This document shows, in pieces, positions 1 to 11,959 of a stretch of DNA of 64,000 bases. Numbering within the stretch: position 1 is the stretch's first letter; each line of letters opens with the position of its first letter. This DNA is from Pararge aegeria (lineage: Eukaryota > Arthropoda > Insecta > Lepidoptera > Nymphalidae). A model generated the notes under the pieces. The model saw nothing but the letters and a program-made list of their open reading frames with translations. It did no database searches and was not told where the DNA came from. The translations under genes were made by a program, and so were the position numbers. The stretch is taken from positions 2,118,001-2,182,000 of the forward strand of contig NC_053201.1 in assembly GCF_905163445.1 (NCBI RefSeq), read 5' to 3'.

Positions 1-18
1 TTTTTTTTTTTTTTTTTT

Positions 19-253
19 AACATACAATACACACATCGCCACCTAGCCCCAAAGTAAGCGTAGCTTGTGTTATGGGTACTTAGATGACTGATGAATATTT
101 TAATGAATTATATAAACATAAACACTTAGAAAATACATATAAACACCCAGACACTGAAAAACACTTAATGCTCATTTTCCAGTTGTGGGAATCGAACCCA
201 CGGCCTTGGACTCAGAAAGCAGGGTCGCTGTCCACTGCGCCAGTCGGCCGTCG
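19..253 (-). mobile_element. tRNA-derived SINE, type A
   Basis: Right end is the tRNA-like head in reverse complement (B box GGGAATCGAACCC at 187-199; A box near 233-243). Left end is the common tail with TAGCCCCAAAGTAAGCGTAGC. An 18-nt T run at the window edge is probably its poly(A). Confidence 0.85.
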
Positions 254-280
254 AATATATAGTCGATAATATTTTGATGT

Positions 281-592
281 GGCGGTGATAGCCCAGTGGG
301 TAGGACTTTGACTTAAATTTCGAGGGGGCGAGTTCGAATCCCGCCACGTACCCCTAATTTGTCTAAGTTATGTGCGTTTTTAGCAATGGAAATATCACTT
401 GCTTCAACGGTGAAGGAAAACATTGTGCGTAAATCTGCATGCCTAAGAGTTCTCCATAATGTTCTCAAAGATGTGTGAAGTCCATCAATCCGCACTCGGC
501 CTGCGTGGTGGACTACGGCATTAACCCCTTCTCATTGTGTGAGGAGCCACTTGCCTTGTAGTGGGCCGGTAATGGGTTGATATGATGATAAC
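281..592 (+). mobile_element. tRNA-derived SINE, type B
   Basis: Head GGCGGTGATAGCCCAGTGGG with B box GAGTTCGAATCCCG, then the body AAGTTATGTGCGTTTTTAGC and tail GGTAATGGGTTGATATGATG. Near full length, about 310 bp. Confidence 0.85.
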
Positions 593-1624
593 CCATAATT
601 TTATGACATCAAGGTATGTCAAATGAACTATAATTTTAATTATTTTTGAAGTTAAGTATAACTTCAAAAATAATTTCTTTTGGCGCTTTAGAACAGTAAA
701 AAAATTTAGACAGTAAGTTTTTACGATGCTCGCGGATACCGTCACAAAAAATCGACACCCTGAAGTAAGCTATAAGATTTGACAGTGTTCACTTTCAATT
801 GTCAAAGTCTGCGGGCTCATTTCGGCGATTCAATTGTACAAAAATCTCAAATTTTAATCTTTATTATGTCCACTTCTTTAATTATATAGTTTTTTTTGTG
901 ATATTTAAATAAATTTTATTTAACTAAATAACTAACTGATAATGCGTTATAATAAAACTTTCAATGTATTAAATACCTTTTTCTACAAACTAATAAGGCG
1001 AAATTTTTGAAGATTTTAAATATTTTATCTTGTTACGCCAAAGGAGTATAACTTCTAACGCGTGTACATAAGTACACAAACGTTTTTTTATTTTGAAACA
1101 ATGATAGTACATTGATTGACACCAATCACAAGGTTCGATTTCTTTCATCTATAACTGAAGCTCGTGACCAGCAGTCGGACCTTATAAATAGACGAAGTAG
1201 AAGAAAAAGAATCTCTTCCTTCATATCCCAAGGGGGTTATTTTCCTGCAGGCTTTTCCCACGTTGGGAAACATCAATCGGTTAAGCATTTGAACCATTGG
1301 TAAGAAATAAATAAATAACAAATAAACTCACTTTCGTATTTATTATACTATTTATTAATATGGATAAAAAATATGTTGTGTTTTTGTAGAAGTGCGTGTA
1401 CACACTCGCAATAAGTGAAAACTATGGTTCATTCTCGTACATATGTTTTAATAAATCAAAGTATATATAAATATTAAATACTGTCCGTTAGTCACCACTA
1501 TCACTTTAGAATAGGACCCATTTGGGCTTTTTTTTTTAATATTCCTAATAAGATTTTGGTGGAATAAAATAATTTAAAAGATTAACGGACAGATGAAAAA
1601 TTTAAATATGTGGGAAATCTAAAA
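593..1624. other. No recognised feature except a dispersed-repeat segment
   Basis: AT-rich. About 778-820 (GACAGTG..CACTTTCAATTGTCAAAG..GCGG) recurs inverted near 53611-53650, so part is a dispersed repeat of unknown type. Confidence 0.4.
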
Positions 1625-1990
1625 TTGTTTTTGAAAAATTCAATATTCAAAATTTCACAGGCACTTATGAAGCGATCATACATATATGTTGACATAATTC
1701 TAAGGGGATGGTGATAGCTTCGTGCGCCAACTTAATCCTACGAGGGTTCCAAACGCATCCTGGTCTAAGAAGAGCCCATAACAAACTTAGCCGGGTAATT
1801 TTTTTGTTATCACCATCTCACAGTAAATTAATATTTAGCTATGAAGCTAGAGCAATTCATACCCAAGCCATTTTATCGTCTAAGTAATCCTTAACATTAT
1901 AATAGGACATTTCTGTAAGCTTACGTTTTGTTAGTAAAGTATACAGAACAATTCGGCCAGGTCCGGTTCAGCCCTTCTCCACCATTTTCT
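1625..1990 (-). mobile_element. LINE 3' end, family F
   Basis: On the minus strand the end of a reverse-transcriptase frame (YYNVKDYLDDK..AWV then stop) is followed by a 3' UTR with GGGCTCTTCTTAGACCAGG and CACTTATGAAGC-type ends. Further copies lie at 2575, 47783, 59855 and 60573, with a tail alone at 38945. Confidence 0.7.
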
Positions 1991-2575
1991 TTACTATCTT
2001 TTATCGTAAACAATATTTTTATTACTTTTTAGTTTAAAACATATATATGTTGGTAGAACTAACTCCTTTAGCAGATGCAGGACTAGTCGGAAAATTAATT
2101 TTAGCAACATGTCAAAATTTCGCATTTTAATGAGCGCGGAAGAGTAATTAAAAAATACGTGGAAATATCATAGTTATTAACTATACAAAGTTATCAAAGT
2201 TAACGGTATTTTATATACTATAAATGAAAAATCGGTTAAAACTAAATTATTTGTCTTTCTTTCACGCAGCCGTGTTTTAAAAGTTAGGAAACATCTTCGT
2301 ATAAGTAATTATTCATTATCTTCCATAGTCTAGCAGACTAGTAAATAGTTAAATTTAATATCCCAACTCTTACTTTTTAGATAGTAAACGTGATAAACAC
2401 GTTTTAGATTCGCGCACGCTAATTAATTTCACGTCGAATTAACATTTTAAACGGATTTTTAAGTTTTAAATCTAGCTTTAACACACGGAACGCATCGCGA
2501 TGCGGAACCGCGTCACACTAAAGCGAGGGCAACACCTGTGCGATTATTATTATTGAACCTAGGAAAAGAGCAACA
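1990..2575. other. Unassigned AT-rich sequence
   Basis: Nothing recognisable apart from a perfect 14-bp palindrome CGCATCGCGATGCG at 2491-2504. Confidence 0.4.
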
Positions 2576-2962
2576 CTTCAAAATTCAAAATTCAAATTCT
2601 AAATTCTAAAATGTTTTTATTCATGTAGACCTTACCACAGGCACTTCATTAATTTAACATAAATTTCAGAATTTCGAGGAAGCGTTCATACATTTAACAT
2701 GTTACACTTATGTTAGTGATGGTGATGGTAACTTAAAACTAAAGCTAGGAGGGTTCCAAATGCGCCCTGGTCTAAGAAGAGCACACAACAAACTTATTTT
2801 TTTTGTTATCACCATCTCACAGTCCTTAACTGGACTGTGAGATGGTGGTAACAAAAAAATGGTTAGTTGAGCTATGAAGTTAGAGCAATTCATACCCAAG
2901 CTTTTTTATCGTATATGTAATCCTTAATAATGTTATAGGATTTTTCTATAAGCTTACGTTTT
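2575..2962 (-). mobile_element. LINE 3' end, family F, with internal hairpin
   Basis: Same order of blocks as 1625-1990. At 2797-2855 this copy has an added inverted repeat: TTATCACCATCTCACAGTCC, a TTAACT loop, then its complement with one mismatch. Confidence 0.7.
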
Positions 2963-2984
2963 ATTATTATCTCTATCATTTATT

Positions 2985-3185
2985 CTTTTTCTTTTTTTTT
3001 TTTTTAATTATTAACAATGCTTAAAAATAAATTAAAAAACACTATTAAAAATTTATAAAAAAAAAAAACTTCCACCCTCCGCTTGCGGGGCTTTTGAATG
3101 CCCAAGCAACCGGTGGTCAGGTCTCCAGAGTGAGGAACCTCCTCACAATACGCGCCGTTTCAAGGACTACTGCCTTCTGTTTAAT
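2985..3185 (-). pseudogene. LINE RT C-terminus and 3' tail (Dong/R4-like, tentative)
   Basis: On the minus strand, about 3180-3121 translate as QKAVVLETARIVRRFLTLET then stop, followed by a 3' tail rich in A/T ending TTAACAATGCTT-like in reverse. The same AT tail follows the RT fragment ending near 21240. Clade naming rests on remembered resemblance. Confidence 0.55.
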
Positions 3186-3204
3186 ATTATTATTATTATT
3201 ATAA

Positions 3205-3335
3205 CTCTTTATTTGTATACCACATTAAGAACTATACAAGAAAAAAAGGAACATAAAAATAGAATCAGAATACAAAAGGCGGCCTTATCGCTTAGTAGCG
3301 ATCTCTGCCAGGCAACCTTAGAATTAGAAAAAAAA
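3205..3335 (-). mobile_element. LINE/SINE 3' tail, family H
   Basis: Reverse of the module GTTGCCTGGCAGAGATCGC, stem-loop, GATAAGGCCGCC, then ..ACAAATAAAGAG. The stem-loop is at 3287-3302. An ATT microsatellite abuts its end. Confidence 0.7.
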
Positions 3336-3627
3336 GAGGCGAAGTAACTGCAGGTGGTACAAAATATAAAATATAATACATAAACTAATACATTTAGTAT
3401 ATAATAAATATTTAGAAAAAAACTAATAATAAACTATAAACCATATAATAAATACTTAGATAAAAGTAAATAAATACTATTAAACATCGCCTTCAGTTGG
3501 ACAAACAATAAAGCTTAACGACTTTTTTAAATATCGCCAGTGACTTTGACTGCCATTTTTTTTGTGACTTTTTATATAAACTTTGAACTTATTGAGACAG
3601 GGCATCATAAATGCGTAGGTATTAAGC
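3335..3627. other. Unassigned AT-rich sequence
   Basis: Repeated TATAATAAATA-like stretches; no gene or classified repeat recognised. Confidence 0.35.
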
Positions 3628-3775
3628 TACATGTGCCTGTAATTGCACCGGCAACAACGCTTTTCAGACCGGAACACAGCTATGCTGCTTTATGGCAGAA
3701 TTGAGCATTTTGTTAGTACACACCCGGATGAGCTCTGACACAAAAATCCCTACTACTAAGTATGCGTCTTTTTCG
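3628..3775 (+). mobile_element. Dispersed repeat, family G
   Basis: Contains TGCCTGTAATTGCACCGGCA, CAGACCGGAACACAGC and GGATGAGCTCTGACAC. Other copies: 43303-43745 (split), 54985-55115 (reverse) and 59640-59765. Probably a LINE 3' region; orientation is arbitrary. Confidence 0.6.
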
Positions 3776-4250
3776 GCGTTCAAGTTTGCGTCTTGCGTAC
3801 GACCAATCATGAGAGAGATCGGAGAGCGTTGTCAATCAGCAGGTTTGCAGGTTTACACGGTGTTATAACGCTTTCAAAGTCATTGCTCAGAGCCTATTGC
3901 ATCAATATCTACACGTGCAGCCTGTGGGTCAAGTGCTCTCGGAAAACTTACAATAGTCTCCGAGTACCTACAACATAAAAATGTGTTCAGGAGGCTGGTG
4001 AAGCTGCCCCGATTTTGTAGCGCATCGGGAGTCGATTGTTTTTACGCCACAACGCAAAATGGCTCCCTGGTGCAAAGTTCGCAGGGGAGACCAACACCAT
4101 CCTGCAGTTTATGGTTAGCAGGTTGGACTGCATATGTGTAAATCACTGCTGTGCTATTTCAAATGGATTGGAGCGGCAGTGAATCGCATATCCAAACATT
4201 CTTTACTTTTAGTAACATAGAACATAAGAATAACATAGAATATAAGAATC
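3776..4250. other. Unassigned sequence
   Basis: A 61-codon open frame at 3793-3978 has no recognisable domain. The segment is slightly GC-richer than its flanks. Confidence 0.3.
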
Positions 4251-4605
4251 GGTGATAGCGCAGTTGGTAGGAGGTTCACTTTCGGGGGGCTGATTTCTGA
4301 TCGCAGCACGAACCTCTATAGAAGTTGTATGAAATTTGTAGGGTAGGAAGTGCATTTATGCATATATAAAGTGCAAGCCACTGAGTGGGTAGGAGCCCGA
4401 CTTCACTTTTAGTTATGTGCGTATTAAGTAAATTAAAATATCACTTGCTTCGACGGTGAAGGAGAACATCGTAAGGAAACCTGCATGCCTGAGAGTTTTA
4501 CACAATGTTCTCAAAGGCTTATAAAGTCCACCAAACCGCCTTCATATAGCAGGAGACCCATGCCCTGGTAGGCCTATAAAGCCTGTAAAAATATGATTAT
4601 GATGA
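4251..4605 (+). mobile_element. SINE type B, diverged, with internal insertion/duplication
   Basis: Head GGTGATAGCGCAGTTGGTAG; after about 130 bp a second head-like GAGTGGGTAGGAGCCCGACT precedes the normal body (TTCGACGGTGAAGGAGAACATC). Confidence 0.75.
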
Positions 4606-5264
4606 TATGACGGTCAATTGTGTGTCCTGATACGTAAAATTGTCTTTATATGTTTAGGCCTCCTCTTGTTGAAAGTGTCGCTAAGTGTGGGTGAGTAAAA
4701 GTCGCAACTATGAGAAGGCGATGTCGAATGGAGCGGTGCCGCAGCGGCTTTGCATTCCGTGTATTCATAGCTTAATGACAATTTTTAGGTTATTTTGATT
4801 CGTCGCGCACATTATACACCAAAATATTGAAATTGCGTAATTGAATATTTTTTGGTCAGTTACGTGGTGTTGTAATATCTATAGTTTATAATCTATAACT
4901 GGCTCGTTCAGTGGTTACCATGTTCAACAAAGAATCACAATGTCCGAGAGTAGATTTTCGTAAAATGGTAAAAATCGTTGGGTATCTATTATTGTGTTTT
5001 TTTTTCTGCAACCCCGGAGAGCATTGAATTATAACTGAGTAACTTGTGTAGCCTTTGGAGCAGCGTTGTGGGTCCATGCACTTAATCCTTTAGCTATGAG
5101 ACAGGGGGCCTGGGCGCAACAGTGTGACGAGGTGACGTGGATAAGAATAATGGTAAAGCATAGACAAAGTAAGTCAAAACTCTACACTCCATAATAAAGA
5201 TATAGATTTTAACTATATGGTCTTAAACTAGTGACAAATGCGCGCATTGTCTGCGAAAGAAGTC
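4606..5264. other. Unassigned sequence
   Basis: No repeat family or gene recognised; the short open frame at 4886-5077 is not protein-like. Confidence 0.3.
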
Positions 5265-5450
5265 ATTTGTAGTGTGAGTATATCGCGAGGTTACTATGTA
5301 ATTGATGACTTCTGAAATGACAAGGTTTCTTGGAAGCACAGTAGTTTCTTGACGGCTTCTTCTCGGTAGAATCTACGTTCCGACCCGGTGGTAAAGTCTC
5401 TGCAATTAGACAGATTTAACGTTTCCTTATTTACATTATCTGTCAATAAT
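5265..5450 (+). mobile_element. LINE 3' UTR fragment, family K
   Basis: GGCTTCTTCTCGGTAGAATC and CGACCCGGTGGTAAAGTCTC match, in opposite orientation, the element at 37688-38095, and resemble 37070-37175. Confidence 0.55.
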
Positions 5451-5837
5451 ATGTGTTTTTTTCTCTCAAGCCCATATTCTAAAGTTTCATAATTAAGTTA
5501 TAAGTTTGCTGTCAATTTTAATGTATTCGTTAGATTTATTAGCGGCTACTTAATTGGTGTATGTGTTATTTTCTTTGTACTAATTTTAAGTATTAAGTAT
5601 ACTGTTTGGGCCTTAATAAATAAAATAAATAAATAAATAAAAAGTGTGCAGGTCTAATATATAAATGAATATTGAATTGGAATTTTCAATTTATCTTTGT
5701 TGTGGGTACCTACTGCTGCGTGGCTCTGTCGAGGTAGGTACATAAGATTCGCTAGAAAAGGGTTAGGGAGTAAGCACATACACACACACATACATATTGC
5801 ACACGTACCTACCCACTAAAAACCTTTAAAAAAATCA
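5451..5837. other. AT-rich with short AAAT and CA runs
   Basis: An (AAAT)n run near 5617-5640 and a short CA-rich stretch at 5771-5792; otherwise nothing. Confidence 0.4.
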
Positions 5838-6178
5838 TCATCATCATCCGCAGCCTATTGAAGTCCCACTGCTGAACACAGGCCTTGACTCTCATAGGAG
5901 AGACGGTTTTAGAGCATAGACCCACCACGCTGCTCCAATGCAGGTTGGTGGGCTTCAACGACTAATACCACAATTACCTAAGTGATAATAACCGAGAACG
6001 ACGGCTTTGCATGCTCTCTGAAGCTGGGGGCTGGCACCGCTAACTTCCCAACACCGGGCTGAAACAGAAAAATCTTTAATAAAATATAAACCTCATACAT
6101 AATACCTTAAATAATTTGTCCCAACCCGGGGTTCGAACCCAAGATCTGTATTTGAAGCCACTAGACCAACGAGGCAGA
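5838..6178 (-). mobile_element. tRNA-headed SINE, third head type (E)
   Basis: On the minus strand the head reads CTGCCTCGTTGGTCTAGTGG with B box GGGTTCGAACCCCGG, then a long body. Only one copy in the window. Confidence 0.6.
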
Positions 6179-9100
6179 TAAAAAAATTAAATATAAAAAA
6201 ATAGATGTATATATTTTTAGTCGTTAAAAAAAAGCCCAATTTCACTGTTCTATGGGAATGGAGTTAAAATCCTATGCACTAACGCCATCTTTTGACTATT
6301 TGTTAGACTACGTTGAAAAAGTGAAAGAACCTCCGTTGCCTTACTGCGACCTTAGAATTACGTTTTGTTTCTTAACTGCCATTACAGATGGCGGTTTTGT
6401 CCACATGAACGTTATTTTAATCCATGCATTTTTTTGTTTGGAACAAATTCTGTTTTAATTCGTTTTGATGATAGAATAAACAAAGTAATAAATCTCATAT
6501 ACAGTATGAGGTTAAAGAAAACCCAAAAATATCAGTGGCATGAAAAAATTTATTTGATTTTCATTTCATTACATAATTATGCTATACTAAAATAAATACA
6601 GAGACTGTCTCGTTTATTTTCATCTTAACTATATTTTCAATTAAATAATTATGAATAGTCGTCAATAATATAATTATATTATGTAATTAAAGCATCTAAC
6701 CTAGTTATTTATTTACAATTCAAATTTTTTTATTGGTGATAAGTCAAATATAATATAATAGTAAAAACTGTGATCTTTATATTTATAATTGATAAAAGTT
6801 TTATCGTTTTCTGTGTAAACATTGTTTGTCAAAGCCCACGTTCAGAAACGGTGCATAAAAAACATTTCATATGAAGTTCTATATAACGCGTTCCGGCAAA
6901 GATTGCCTTCACGAATTATGACAGAAATAGATAATAAATAAATAAAAAAATCATATCTTTGTGTACATAACCCTCCATAGTTAACTATTGCGAGTACCTA
7001 TATTATTTTTGCCATCTATATTTAAAAAAAAAAACCTTTTTAATTGGATACTTTCTTCATTGGTTTTGCTATTCATTATGAACATGAGAGAATTGAGGTA
7101 TCAAAAAAAATCTAAATTTAATAACTTTACGTAATGATTCCGAATTATAAAGTTAAGAAAATTTATGGAGTTTAGTTACAAAGTTACATGTGCAATGTCA
7201 AAAGTGGTCAATCAAAGGTTTTATCTTAAAATAAAAAAGCTTGGATACAAATATTGGGCTTAGTATTGTAAAAAACATATTATGCTTCATAATATGAAAT
7301 TATGTTGCATAATATTTAATAGTGTGATTTTACGTATATGTAAGTTTGTGTCTTATTGCTATAGAAACCTTTTATTATTAATTTAAAGTCAAATTCGTTT
7401 ATACATAACAATTAGGTTGGAACTTGTAGTGGAAGATAAATTCGCTTAATGACTCGATTATTTTCATAAAAAACTAATTTCGGTTAACCCGTATGTATGG
7501 ACAATACAATTTTTACTTTTCTTAATTAATATACAATGCGAAGACAAAATATTTTGCGAAGAGCACTTCGTTTTTTGTTTTTAAAAGCGTTAAATTAAAA
7601 AAGGTATAACAGTATTTATGTCGAGTATAAATCTGTAAAAAAATATTTTTTTCTAAAATCATTTTAAATTTTACATAAGTAGGTATAATTTGTTTGAAAA
7701 TTAAGAAAATTAAATAGCTCACTAAAGTTGCCAGATTTATATTTTAAGTAGGTATTGAGTTCATATTATTTTAATGTTTATTTTGTTTATACCAAAGTTA
7801 ACTTAATACATTTGTCATTTTCTTTGTTATACAATTGAATCTGCTTAGAGATTTGTGTGAATGGAAATGTGAAAATACAACATTTTTACGCAGTTGTTAA
7901 AAATTTATTACAATTTAAATAGAGTTTGTAAAAATTGCACAAGTAGGTTTTTTACATTTTAAAGTGCTCTTCTGTAGCCTTAATATAAGTTTCCATGTAG
8001 GTATATATCTTCATTATAACAGTGATGTGAATCTGACATTTTTTATTGAGGACCGAACGTTTATTTTGACAACTTAATACGAACTTTACAGATTTACTTA
8101 GTTCCAAAGTTTATTACCTTGATAAGTTACAATAGGGTCACCAAGCTATGATGTAAAATCTTAGGAAGTTACTTACATCAGATGCAAGCTTAGATAAAGG
8201 ACCGAATTTAAGTAAGTAGTATGATTTGAGTAAACTAACGTGAGTGCGTTTATTTGTTTCAATTCAATTCAATTGTCAAAACAACGAGCCATTACGGCCG
8301 AATTAGCGTAACCGACAAACCACAAATTTGACAGAAGAAGGTTTATTTCAATATTTTAGCACATGTGCTGTAACATAATGTGTTAACATTAAATAAAAAA
8401 AAACAAATTTAACAGCAAACAAATCCAAAACACGTAGATATTAAGTCGGCAGTAATCGCTCCTCATTCTCACTAGAAAATGACAGAGTATAGTTTTTTAT
8501 TACTTGGAAACTCACAGTAGGGCACTGAATTATACATATCTATAGCTAAGTCTTAAATCTATCGACGTCGGAAGGTTTGTTCGACGGTATGGATGCCCTG
8601 CCAACGACGAGTCACTGTACAACGAATACTTGGTTAGAACTTTGTTAAGCCCGTCCCTTAATGCGCTGAGCCCATGGTCACAGTATAATGTAGAGCTCAA
8701 GAACATGAGCGTCTTTGATCTGTTGGGAAATGCCGACGTCAGTGTAGTTTTTTTTATAACTGAGGCCAGTACTTTGATTTCAAGATCTGTAAGCTTCTAA
8801 ATCGAATGTCAGTTACGACTATCGGTGCTTTGTAACGTCAGAGTCAAATGGAATTTAGAACGTAGCAAGTAGTTTGCAAAATAAGAAATAGGATTACAGA
8901 ATTTGCAACTCTAAAGCTGGTAAATTTAAGGTCTATTTTGCTTTGACGTTACAGTAGTTCGATACTCGTACACGATTACGATTGCGGGGATGCAAATATG
9001 ATTAGTACTGTGCACCCTATAGGAGCTCTGTTCTAGCGACGATTGCCACGATTGATCTCTCTAGAAAACTGCATCGGATATAACTATTCTTACTCCGTGC

Positions 9101-10209
9101 CTTAGAGTGGATTAAAAAAGTGTAAAACCGAAGCAAATTTTGGTTCAAACGTACTAACTTGTGGGTCTAGAGATTAGACTTAAAACTGTTAACTGCCTCA
9201 TGTTTAGTATTCTCATTTAACTAGGTTACGTGGACCTTGGTTCGTTTTCCGATTGGGTCAAGAATAATTAACATTAGTATTTATTCTATCTCTTGGCTTT
9301 GTTTAATAAAAATCAGTCCAGTGGTTTATACGTTAAAAGGCAGCGGATAAAAAGAGTTAATTATATAGTATATTTATTTAGAAGTATTTTTGTAATGAAG
9401 TCAACAATACCAGCCTGGAAGGAAGAAAATACTTTGTCTGCCTTTGAGAGCTTTAGGCCTGTATCCTATCACAATGGAGTGTCAATGCCTAAAGTGAGCC
9501 ATTTAAACGCTAAGGATAATGTTTCCCAGATTCGTTTACCAATAAAAAAACAAAAGCTCACATTTATACGAAAGATTCTGTGCTGTGCAGAAGTGCTTCG
9601 TTATGGGCCGCATTAACTTGAAATCTACAGTTTTCTCGTATTAGCATGATGCGATTGACGTATGCTGCCTATTTCTCTGTTATACTGTTTATTTTTCCTT
9701 ACCTCCAACTTGTCTTATATTTAAAGGTATCTTTTAGTCTATTTCTAGCGTAAAATATATTACAAAAATTAAAAACAAAAGAAAACTAATTTATTTGTTT
9801 TTATATTAATTTGGTTTCTTATCAAATTTTAATACATTTACATTAGAAAGTTTTAACAAAATTGCTGACATTTTAAGAAATATTAGAAATGATGAAGTAC
9901 AACGTTTATTCAATACTTGCACGCTTTGTTAAGCTGACGAAGAGCTGCCCTTAGCTCATGCTGAAAGTTTGTCGGCTACTTCAAACACTCGGCACGTGTT
10001 GTACACACGCAGTGTTTATAGGCGCCTCACGCAATCTGTTAGCTAAACTCTTTTACTAAACACACAATGATTATAAAAAATCAAAAATCATATGACTAAT
10101 ACTTAATATTTTGAGTTTTCGTAGTTTCATTATTGTAATTAATGAAAAAAATGGATTCCGATCAAATAATGTTGTATTTTGGAAAGTTTGCGTGACGATT
10201 TATGTATTG
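6179..10209. other. Repeat-poor AT-rich 3' flank of ss
   Basis: Four kilobases with no recognised SINE, LINE, Helitron or coding exon. Several 60-107-codon open frames are AT-rich and lack domains; the longest (9293-9616) starts at TTG. At 9991-10010 an E-box CACGTG lies 7 bp from CACGC. Confidence 0.4.
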
Positions 10210-10398
10210 TTTTAGCCGGTTGCTTCAACGTTAACATTGTGAAGAACCTGCATGCCAGTAAGTTTTCCATAATAATCTAAAAGTCATGTTAAGTCCACCA
10301 GTACGCACTGGGCCAGCGTAGTGAACTACGGAATAAACCCTTCTTCCGGGAAAAGACCCGTGCCCTGTAATGGGTCGGTATTCGGTTGATATGATGAA
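10210..10398 (+). mobile_element. SINE type B, head lost
   Basis: Body and tail only: TTGCTTCAACG, CCTGCATGCC, GGGCCAGCGTAGTGAACTAC, GGTTGATATGATG. Confidence 0.75.
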
Positions 10399-10894
10399 CA
10401 GGATCAAAGGCGTGCATAGATACGTCACTAGCACAATGCAATATTGAAAAAACTGTAATCTGGGAGGCACGCATAGTGTATGTACAAGGGATGTGCTTTT
10501 ATGCTTCACGTTGGCAAGGCAGCGAGTAGTCATGTCCCCATAAATGTAACAAAGAAAACCGTTTAAACTGTGTAATCGCTAAAATAAACCTGGTTTACAT
10601 GTTCCGTACCTTTGGAGTACCGCATAATATTATGCGGAAAGATAAGAACGAAAATAGGCTCTTAACGATTTTCACAGTAATTTTGTAACACTTTAAGAAA
10701 GTATAACCTTATATCTGCAAGATATTTTATTAAATTGTTCGTTAGCGTTTTATCGAATGTGCTTTTAATGCTTATTTAATTAATGAATGCTTATTGTTTA
10801 ATAAAGAATTAAAATATTATATTAGAAATATTAGAATTTATAACATGTAGTTTAGTTTGCAATATTTTTATGTAGGTATACATTTTTATTGCCG
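10399..10894. other. Unassigned AT-rich sequence
   Basis: No feature recognised. Confidence 0.35.
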
Positions 10895-11060
10895 CACCAA
10901 CCCGTTCCTTATAAGGACTAATTTCGCCAAAGGTTGTCAGGGGGAGATCGCTTTAGCGATAAGGCCGCCTTTGCACACCTAAACTAGTTTTTTATTTTTT
11001 AATACGTTCTCTTTGTATTTTGTTTTTGTGTGTGCTATAAAGAATTTAAAAATAATATTA
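10895..11060 (+). mobile_element. Family H 3' tail
   Basis: GGGAGATCGCTTTAGCGATA followed by AGGCCGCC and a T-rich run; stem-loop at 10947-10960. Confidence 0.7.
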
Positions 11061-11089
11061 ATAAAAGTTATCCTCCCACTTAGATCGAG

Positions 11090-11215
11090 TTTGGTCCCGG
11101 TCACGCAACGCTAACTTTTCAGACTTAAGTGCATTTTTAATGTAAGCAATAAGATATCACATGCTTTAACAGTAAAGGATAAAGTCCTAAGGAAAATACT
11201 ATCGAGGGCTCTTCT
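11090..11215 (+). mobile_element. SINE type B, strongly diverged fragment
   Basis: Weak body match: TAAGCAATAAGATATCACAT and AACAGTAAAGGATAAAGTCC. Confidence 0.35.
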
Positions 11216-11265
11216 TATTGATAGAAGCAGGTAAAACTTCTTAGTTTGCAGCACCGACTCAATGT

Positions 11266-11530
11266 TGCCTGTTTATCAGTTTTTTACTGGATACACTTCG
11301 GTGCTCAGGAACGTCAAAATCCAAAATCCCAATTCCTCCTTCCCCGTTCTACCACAGAACAGTATCGCTAGGATTTGGGACGCCCTCCCGGCAACTGTGC
11401 TGCCACGTATAACTTAAATAACTTCAAAGCAAGAGTGAATAGGCATTTCTAGGCAAGCGTGCTCCAACTTTGACCTCATCAGTACTTTCTAACAGGCATG
11501 ATTCTCAAGCGCTGGTCTATCGTTAGTAAA
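11266..11530 (+). pseudogene. Degenerate LINE RT C-terminus
   Basis: One frame reads SIARIWDALPATVLP, like the (LWNSLP) motif near the end of many non-LTR reverse transcriptases. Stops and frame changes follow. Confidence 0.45.
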
Positions 11531-11544
11531 AAAATTAAAATAAC

Positions 11545-11672
11545 TGCGGAATTCCATAGTATACAACGAAAATTTTGCTTAATTTTCTAGGCTCAGCGAA
11601 AAGCAGGAGAATCTGTACGGTGTATTTTCTTCAATCTTTATACTCCACACCAAACAGATCTTCGGAATCGAG
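11545..11672 (+). mobile_element. MITE D, one arm
   Basis: AGCAGGAGAATCTGTACGGT and ACTCCACACCAAACAGATCT match the left arm of the palindromic element seen whole at 28574-28925 and 61264-61600. Confidence 0.65.
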
Positions 11673-11784
11673 ATTCGACAGATCTTTATTTCTCAAAAAA
11701 ATTACAAAAATTCGCTTAGTGAAGAAAACATTAAATTTAAAACTATAACATAATGTGAGTGTATAAAGATAAACTTCTGTAGAA

Positions 11785-11955
11785 GTGTTTCTTTGAGAAC
11801 ATTATAGAGAACTCTCAGGCAAGCGTGTTTCCTCACGATGTTTTCCTTCACCGTTGAAGCAAGTGATTTTATAATTGCTTAGAACGCACATAACACAGAA
11901 AAGTTAGTGGTGCGTGGTGCTGGGATTTATTCAAGGTTTTCCCCCTCCTATTTAC
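11785..11955 (-). mobile_element. SINE type B, 5' part
   Basis: Reverse body CTCACGATGTTTTCCTTCAC and TTGCTTAGAACGCACATAAC, with the degraded head near 11935. Confidence 0.75.
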
Positions 11956-11959
11956 AAGC

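Noticed and set aside
187..243. tRNA gene candidates (here and at every SINE head)
   Set aside because: Heads have A and B boxes but lack a full cloverleaf with paired acceptor stem and always continue into SINE bodies.
9293..9616. 107-codon open frame
   Set aside because: It begins at TTG, has no recognisable domain, and lies in AT-rich flank; not a credible insect gene.
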